From NCBI GenBank assembly GCA_965178125.1, contig OZ237739.1, positions 1,116,001 through 1,180,000 of the forward strand: a stretch of DNA of 64,000 bases, in the 5' to 3' direction. The translations under genes and the position numbers were made by a program. Source of the stretch: Bilabrum cf. latius. Its lineage: Eukaryota; Bigyra: Bicosoecida; Bigyra; Bicosoecida. A model generated the notes under the pieces. It searched no databases. It worked only from the letters and a program-made list of their open reading frames with translations, and was not told where the DNA came from. Position 1 is the stretch's first letter, and each line of letters starts with the position of its first letter. Of this stretch, positions 58,066 through 64,000 are shown in pieces.

Positions 58066-59793
58066 ATGGCAGGTCCAAATGAGGTGATTGACCTGGTGAG
58101 CAGTGATAGTGAAGAAGAGTTCGAGGAAAACCCCGGCGGAAGCATGGGTGTAAGTGGTCGTGCGGAGGCATCACCTGAACTACTAGGTGCCGTTGTATCA
58201 CGGAGTGGGCGAGCTGGGCGAGGCAGCATGGCTGTTGGTCCAGAGTTGTAGTCAGCATCAGGTTCAACAGCTGCATTGATGACATTGGCTTCTGGAGTCT
58301 AGTCAACTGAATCAGTGTCATCTAGTGCAACCAGCACAAGGGCCCGTTTGGGGCAGAAGAGAGTCCGTGAAGACTTCGAGGCTGCCGAAGAAGGTGGCGA
58401 TGCAGTGGATGAGCACGGTGCAAGCAACAAGAAGAAGAAGAGGAGGAGGAAGGAGCAGAGTCCAGCGGCAGGGGAACTCACCGGCGATAGTGGCAAGGGA
58501 TACGATTGCTCTGTGTGCGGCAAGCGCTTTGGACGCCAAGACACTCTCAAGACGCACATGAGGACTGTGCACCTCGGGGAGCGCAATCACGAGTGCTCTG
58601 TGTGCGGCAAGCGCTTTGGGGTGGCAGGCCATCTCTCGACGCACATGAGGACTGTGCACCTTGGGGAGCGCAATCACGAGTGCTCTGTGTGCGGCAAGCG
58701 CTTTGGGGTGGCAGGCAGTCTAAAGACGCACATGAGGACTGTGCACCTCGGGGAGCGCAATCACGAGTGCTCTGTGTGCGGCAAGCGCTTTGGACGCCCA
58801 GGCCATCTCACGACGCACATGAGGACTGTGCACTATGGGGAGCGCAATCACGAGTGCTCTGTGTGCGGCAAGCGCTTTGGGGTGGCAGGCAGTCTCTCGA
58901 CGCACATGAGGACTGTGCACCTTGGGGAGCGCAATCACGAGTGCTCTGTGTGCGGCAAGCGCTTCGGGGAGGCAGGCAGTCTCTCGACGCACATGAGGAC
59001 TGTGCACTATGGGGAGCGCAATCACGAGTGCTCTGTGTGCGGCAAGCGCTTCGGGGAGGCAGGCAGTCTCTCGACGCACATGAGGACTGTGCACCTTGGG
59101 GAGCGCAATCACGAGTGCTCTGTGTGCGGCAAGCGCTTCGGGGTGGCTGGCAGTCTAAAGACGCACATGAGGACTGTGCACCTTGGGGAGCGCAATCACG
59201 AGTGCTCTGTGTGCGGCAAGCGCTTTGGGAAGGCAGATCATCTCACGACGCACATGAGGACTGTGCACCTTGGGGAGCGCAATCACGAGTGCTCTGTGTG
59301 CGGCAAGCGCTTTGGGAAGGCAGGCAATCTCACGAAGCACATGAGGACTGTGCACCTTGGGGAGCGCAATCACGAGTGCTCTGTGTGCGGCAAGCGCTTT
59401 GGGGAGGCAGGCAGTCTCTCGACGCACATGAGGACTGTGCACCTTGGGGAGCGCAATCACGAGTGCTCTGTGTGCGGCAAGCGCTTCGGGGTGGCAGACA
59501 GTCTCACGACGCACATGAGGACTGTGCACCTTGGGGAGCGCAATCACGAGTGCTCTGTGTGCGGCAAGCGCTTCGGGAAGGCAGATCATCTCACAAAGCA
59601 CATGAGGACTGTGCACCTTGGGGAGCGCAATCACGAGTGCTCTGTGTGCGGCAAGCGCTTTGGGAAGGCAGGCAATCTCACGACGCACATGAGGACTGTG
59701 CACCTTGGGGAGCGCAATCACGAGTGCTCTGTGTGCGGCAAGCGCTTTGGGGTGGCAGGCAATCTCAAGAAGCACATGAATGCAATGCACTGA
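58066..59793 (+). CDS. C2H2 zinc-finger protein ZF2, 15 fingers
   Basis: A 575-residue frame from ATG 58066 to TGA 59791-59793, with TAGs at 58249 and 58300. Same plan as ZF1: SIM-like NEVIDLVSSDSEEE, linker, basic NKKKKRRRKE, then 15 fingers of 28 residues. The order of helix types differs from ZF1 (first finger RQDTLKT, later VAGSLKT, KADHLTT, EAGSLST and others), so fingers have been gained, lost or converted since duplication. The N-terminal ~170 residues are almost identical to ZF1. The encoded protein should recognise a different or partly overlapping long DNA site. Confidence 0.9.
58498..59790 (+). repeat. 84-bp coding minisatellite (ZF2 finger array)
   Basis: Fifteen tandem 84-bp units, same consensus as in ZF1 and ZF3, with variation concentrated in the helix codons. 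Confidence 0.93.
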
Positions 59794-60066
59794 TAGGCTT
59801 GGAAACGCACTGTGCATGACGTGTTGAGCAACCCATGCCTGCTGGCACCAGTTGCAAAGGCAATCCTGCGTTTCTGCTTCATTGCTGGCGCGGTCTTCTC
59901 CTCGTGGGAAGAATGAGCTGCAGGCGAGGAATTCTGGACAGTCACATCTGGACTTGAGCGGCAATCGAGTGGCGTGGACTCGAGCCCCTGGAGAGGGCCC
60001 CCACTTTGGTGGGACTCGCGGGGCGGCACTGGCAGGCCGCGCTGGGTCGGTGGAGGGAGGGGGCGA
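59794..60066 (+). repeat. ZF tail plus start of gene X, joined to ankyrin copy A2
   Basis: Near-identical to 55614-55880 up to about 60066. At that point the X sequence (GGTGGAGGGAGGGGGCGAG) stops and ankyrin-gene sequence matching 52041 onward begins, which marks a recombination breakpoint. Confidence 0.75.
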
Positions 60067-60148
60067 GAATGGAACTGCAACTGCAGGACGCGTGCCGCAA
60101 GTTGCTGTATCCCACGCAATCCGGCCCAACTCATCCAAACGAATACAG

Positions 60149-61154
60149 GGACTGGAAACACCTCTGTATAGTGCTGCGACGAAGCACAATCTGGAGGCAG
60201 TCGAGGCGTGCCTTCAATGTGGTGCGGACCCCGATGCACCCAACATAGTGAGACTTCTGGCACGCTGCTGGCACGCTGCAGGCCAGGCCTTTGGAGAAAT
60301 GGAACAAAAGTATTCCTATCTTGTCCGAGCTGCTTAGTTTCGCTGCGTTTTTCGCATCGACTTTCCATTGCTTGCAGTCAGGCGTCACCCCGCTGGTTCA
60401 CGCACTGAGCCACAACCACCTCCCAACCGCGATGCTCCTAGTAGCGTTCGACGCCGACATTTTCCATCCTGACGTTGGACCGCGCTTGGCCGCTCTCGGG
60501 TGCCCATTTCCCCAATTCCCAACTCGTTCCGCTGAATCCGCTGGCGCCGATGGGGACGAGTATTCGCGTGCCTACCGCCGATGGCTCGCCTCTGACTCGG
60601 ATGACACGCCCCGGGGGGGGCCTGCAACCGTGAGACGCGCAAAAGAACCGGATGCAGCCGCCGGTGACGCGGCTGGCGCGGGGCCTCAGTCGTCGGTGAT
60701 GGCCAAGTGGAGCGCCGTGGAGCACATCTACTTCCGGTTTGTGGCAGCGGCCGACGATGCGACCATGGAGAGGTGCCGTCGCCTGGGCCTGGAGAAACAC
60801 CGGCCCCGGGGGATGCAGCTGCTGCGTTTCAGGAGGGCAGTGGAGGCCAAGAGGGACGCAGGGAGGGTGTTCCGAGCGGCGAGCGAGGGCAGGCCTCTGG
60901 AGCTGGCCAGGAGGCTGAGGCTGGGCAAACTGGCGGGCGGCTTGGCCATCAAGGGTGTCGTGGACGGGGACTTGATGTCACCCCAGAAGGCCGCTCGGCT
61001 TGGAGGCCACAGCGAGTGCGTGAAGCTGCTGAATCAGGCAGCATTCGGTCTCATGGCCCAGGTCGGCAGGGAATCCTCGGGGGCAGAGGGCAGCGGGATG
61101 GCGGGCCAGGTGGATGCTTTGGTGTTTCCGAAGGGAATGCAGGGCGGAAAATAA
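60149..61154 (+). CDS. Ankyrin-repeat copy A2, lacking the first known repeat exon of A1; possibly chimeric
   Basis: Exons 60149-60247 and 60378-61154 (TAA) correspond to the second and third exons of A1; the last exon is the same length (777 bp) and about 98% identical by eye. The A1 exon at 51928-52029 is absent because sequence upstream of ~60067 is replaced by the beginning of gene X. The open frame through the junction could allow a chimeric X-ankyrin N-terminus; otherwise A2 is a 5'-truncated pseudogene. It ends GMQGGK with CAG at 61140-61142, where A1 has TAG. Conservation of the frame over 777 bp argues against long decay. Confidence 0.6.
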
Positions 61155-61989
61155 CAAATTGTGCGCTGTACATGTGCCTGTGTAGACTAGGACGTCCATC
61201 GTAGAGCGCAACCTAAACGAATATAGCTATGAAATCTGGTAAAGGGGAGCTGCACACAGACAGCCTGACCGCGAGAATGGACTTTCGTCCGTGACCGAAT
61301 ATAGTAGAGCATGCCTTAGTCACTAGTAGTATATCTCCTGCCAGTGCTCCGGGCCTGAGATCCCACTAGAGGGGGCCCCCACTTTGGTGGGACTTGCGGG
61401 GCAGCACTGGCAGGCCGCGCTGACTCGGTGGAGGGAGGAGGCGAGGCGGGCTGGGCGCCCGGGGAGTTGAGCCCGGGTCCGGGCTTGGGGGGTGCCGGGT
61501 GGGGGGGGGGGGTATCTGGAGGGGATGGTGTGATTGGAAATCACCTTGGCATGGTCAGGGGGCTTAGCTTGTGGGCGCCATGGGGATACGAATCCATGTG
61601 GGCTGGTCTATGTCAGCCTTGGTATCTGTGCAAACCCTGGATCGACTGCAGCAACAGACTGCATGCTGGCAGCGCGCGGAGTCCACGTTCATTGCGGAAC
61701 CTCGAGGCCAGGAAGGGTTCACTCTTGGCTACTCATCGTGCCTATCGAATAGTACGAGAAGCGTCATCGTGCAAATTCAATCTGTCTGTCTAGGCTTCTT
61801 CAAGTTGCCATCACTGTGGCGAGTTGGGCTTCCAGACAAGGCCCCGATATCCCTGACGTAGTACTGGAGCAGACTCGAAGCCGTGGTGCAGCTCGACTAG
61901 TGTGAAATTCGTTTTGAGTCCGATCAACTTGAAGTGAAGACAAGCTTGTAAGACTGTCCAGGCTTTGCTTGCATCTTGGCGTGTTTTCC
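61155..61989. repeat. Spacer between A2 and ZF3, copy of 53137-53972
   Basis: Contains the same deleted gene-X remnant (about 61368-61535, including a poly-G run) and the zinc-finger leader. No additional gene is supported. Confidence 0.7.
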
Positions 61990-63282
61990 ATGGCAGGTCC
62001 AAATGAGGTGATTGACCTGGTGAGCAGTGATAGTGAAGGAGAATTTGAGGGAAACCCCGGCGGAAGCATGGGTGTAAGTGGTCGTGCAGAGGCATCATCT
62101 GGAGTGCTGGGTGCCGTTGTATCACGGAGTGGGCGAGCTGGGCGAGGCAGCATGGCATTTGGTCCAGAGTTGTCGTCAGCATCAGGTTCAACAGCTGCAT
62201 TGATGCCATTGGCTTCTGGGGTCTAGTCGACTGAAGGGGTGTCATCTAGTGCAACCAGTACAAGTGCCCGCTTGGGGCAGAAGAGAGTCCGTGAAGACTT
62301 CCAGGCTGCTGCAGAAGGTGGCGATGCAGTGGATGAGCACGGTGCAAGCAACAAGAAGAAGAAGAGGAGGAGAAAGGAGCAGAGTACAGCGGCAGGGGAA
62401 CTCACCGGCGATAGTAGCAAAGAATACGACTGCTCTGTGTGCGGCAAGCGCTTTGGGGAGGCAGACAATCTCACGACGCACATGAGGACTGTGCACCTTG
62501 GGGAGCGCAATCACGAGTGCTCTGTGTGCAGCAAGCGCTTTGGGCAGGCAAGCAATCTCACGAAGCACATGAGGACTGTGCACTATGGGGAGCGCAATCA
62601 CGAGTGCTCTGTGTGCGGCAAGCGCTTTGGATTGGCAAGCAATCTCACGAAGCACATGAGGACTGTGCACCTTGGGGAGCGCAATCACGAGTGCTCTGTG
62701 TGCGGCAAGCGCTTTGGATTGGCAAGCAGTCTCACGACGCACATGAGGACTGTGCACCTTGGGGAGCGCAATCACGAGTGCTCTGTGTGCGGCAAGCGCT
62801 TTGGGGAGGCAGGCCATCTCACGAAGCACATGAGGACTGTGCACCTTGGGGAGCGCAATCACGAGTGCTCTGTGTGCGGCAAGCGCTTTGGGCAGGCAAG
62901 CCATCTCTCGACGCACATGAGGAGTGTGCACCTTGGGGAGCGCAATCACGAGTGCTCTGTGTGCGGCAAGCGCTTTGGGGAGGCAGGCCATCTCACGACG
63001 CACATGAGGACTGTGCACCTTGGGGAGCGCAATCACGAGTGCTCTGTGTGCGGCAAGCGCTTTGGGGAGGCAGGCCATCTCACGACGCACATGAGGACTG
63101 TGCACCTTGGGGAGCGCAATCACGAGTGCTCTGTGTGCGGCAAGCGCTTTGGATTGGCAAGCAGTCTCTCGACGCACATGAGGACTGTGCACCTCGGGGA
63201 GCGCAATCACGAGTGCTCTGTGTGTGGGAAGCGCTTTGGGGTGGCAGGCAATCTTAAGAAGCACATGAATGCGATGCACTGA
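61990..63282 (+). CDS. C2H2 zinc-finger protein ZF3, 10 fingers
   Basis: A 430-residue frame from ATG 61990 to TGA 63280-63282, with one TAG at 62224. At the position of the first TAG of ZF1/ZF2, ZF3 has TCG (Ser). The N-terminus keeps NEVIDLVSSDSEGE and the basic NKKKKRRRKE stretch. Ten fingers follow with a helix set partly different from ZF1/ZF2 (EADNLTT, QASNLTK, LASNLTK, LASSLTT, QASHLST and others). Finger 2 has Ser in place of Gly after the second Cys (CSVCSKRF). It is the most diverged of the three paralogues but fully open. Confidence 0.9.
62431..63279 (+). repeat. 84-bp coding minisatellite (ZF3 finger array)
   Basis: Ten tandem 84-bp units of the same family as the arrays in ZF1 and ZF2. 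Confidence 0.93.
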
Positions 63283-64000
63283 TAGTCTTGGAAATGCACT
63301 GAGCATGACGTGTTCAGTAACCCATGCCTGCTGGCACCAGTGGGAAAGGCAATCCTGCCTTTCTGCTTCACTGCTGGTGCGGTCGTCTCTCTCGTGGGAA
63401 GGAAGAGCTGTGGTCAGTATCCTGTTATATGTACTCGGACATCAGGACTGAAGCAACGGGGAGCAGAGGCGAGACGGAAGAGGAGGTGGGCGCAGAAGGA
63501 CAGGAGGTGGAGAAGAATAGGGGGGCACCGGCACAGGCGGCGACAGTGCGGTGTCAACAGGGAGAACACAACGGGAGGAATGGGGGCTCCAGGTGCAAGG
63601 CACGAGGGAGACGCGAGTGGCAGCGGACTGCATGGCCAGCAGCACGCAGAGGGCCAACAGGTGGGTGGACAGATGGGGCGCACGGCAGGTCGGCCAGGAC
63701 CGGCGCGTGCAAGCTGAAAGGATAGGGCCAAGGTGGCAATGCAGGGAGCAAAGCACACGGTCCCTAGGGCGGGGAACAGGAACAGGAAGCCATGTGGCGA
63801 CGAGGCCAGTCGGGTGCATGGGGAAAGTGGTGTGTACATTCGTAGTGTCAGATGAATACCGCATTCAGGTGGACCGGTGAAGAACCAGTCGTTCGGGATG
63901 AAGCCCAGTGGGTCCGCGGGACCGGGGGCAGGAATTTTTCTTTTTGGTAACTGCCAACCAGTGGGGATTGCAGCAGCCGTGAAGATGAGCCAATGGGTGT
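63283..64000. other. Downstream flank of ZF3
   Basis: The first ~130 bp resemble the tails after ZF1 and ZF2. The similarity fades near 63415 and the remainder is unique to this window. Open frames on both strands at 63310-63880 lack motifs and are not called. Confidence 0.4.

Noticed and set aside
2-63282. Widespread pseudogenes or sequencing errors as the cause of in-frame stops
   Set aside because: Only TAG appears inside frames, never TAA or TGA, and catalytic motifs are intact. Random decay or error would give all three stops and frameshifts.
54413-63306. Long antisense and shifted-frame ORFs across the zinc-finger arrays
   Set aside because: They arise because an 84-bp repeat lacking stops in one frame repeats the same pattern in the others. 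Their translations are monotonous and lack domains.
63310-63880. ORFs at the right end of the window
   Set aside because: Overlapping open frames on both strands with low-complexity products, as expected from GC-rich sequence.

Overview
The window is nuclear DNA of a GC-rich microbial eukaryote (protist or alga-like). The evidence is spliceosomal GT-AG introns of about 90-340 bp, good ATG contexts (for example ACCACC-ATG at 21239), organelle-type presequences on bacterial-type enzymes, an MPS1 spindle-checkpoint kinase, a VIT-VWA protein, ankyrin genes and C2H2 zinc-finger arrays. I cannot name the lineage. Genes are packed on both strands, mostly 60-650 bp apart, often convergent or divergent.

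The central observation is that the genetic code is altered. Almost every gene is one long reading frame broken only by TAG. About 90 in-frame TAG codons are spread over some 16 genes, while all final stops are TAA or TGA. Alignable positions point to glutamine: the codon before GRKMSKS in isoleucyl-tRNA synthetase, a Q position in an ankyrin repeat, TAG next to CAG/CAA in Q runs, and a ~98% identical paralogue pair with TAG in one copy and CAG in the other. All gene models below read TAG as Gln. TAA and TGA remain stops. The decoding tRNA-Gln(CUA) and eRF1 are not in this window.

Layout. 1-415: 3' end of a basic protein. 476-4612 (-): organellar isoleucyl-tRNA synthetase. 5257-10285 (+): four-exon, 1,513-residue multi-pass membrane protein of unknown family. 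10902-13815 (+): ankyrin gene with one 33-residue repeat per 99-bp exon. 14038-20919 (-): 2,293-residue coiled-coil protein. 21239-23534 (+): arylsulfatase. 23721-25226 (-): membrane protein. 25227-26872: gene-poor. 26873-31579 (-): RAP-domain protein with a presequence. 32038-41514 (+): 3,158-residue coiled-coil and basic protein. 41715-42656 (-): phosphoserine phosphatase. 42847-46723 (+): VIT-VWA protein with a Cys-rich tail. 47024-51353 (+): MPS1/TTK-type kinase.

51.9-64 kb is a recently duplicated accessory region: ankyrin gene A1, zinc-finger gene ZF1, gene X, ZF2, ankyrin copy A2, ZF3. ANK-ZF forms a two-gene block present twice, and ZF2 sits next to X. The three zinc-finger proteins share a SUMO-interaction-like N-terminus and carry 14, 15 and 10 near-identical fingers that differ mainly at base-contact positions. 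Remnants of X with a large internal deletion lie upstream of ZF1 and ZF3. No tRNA, rRNA, CRISPR array or recognisable transposase was seen.
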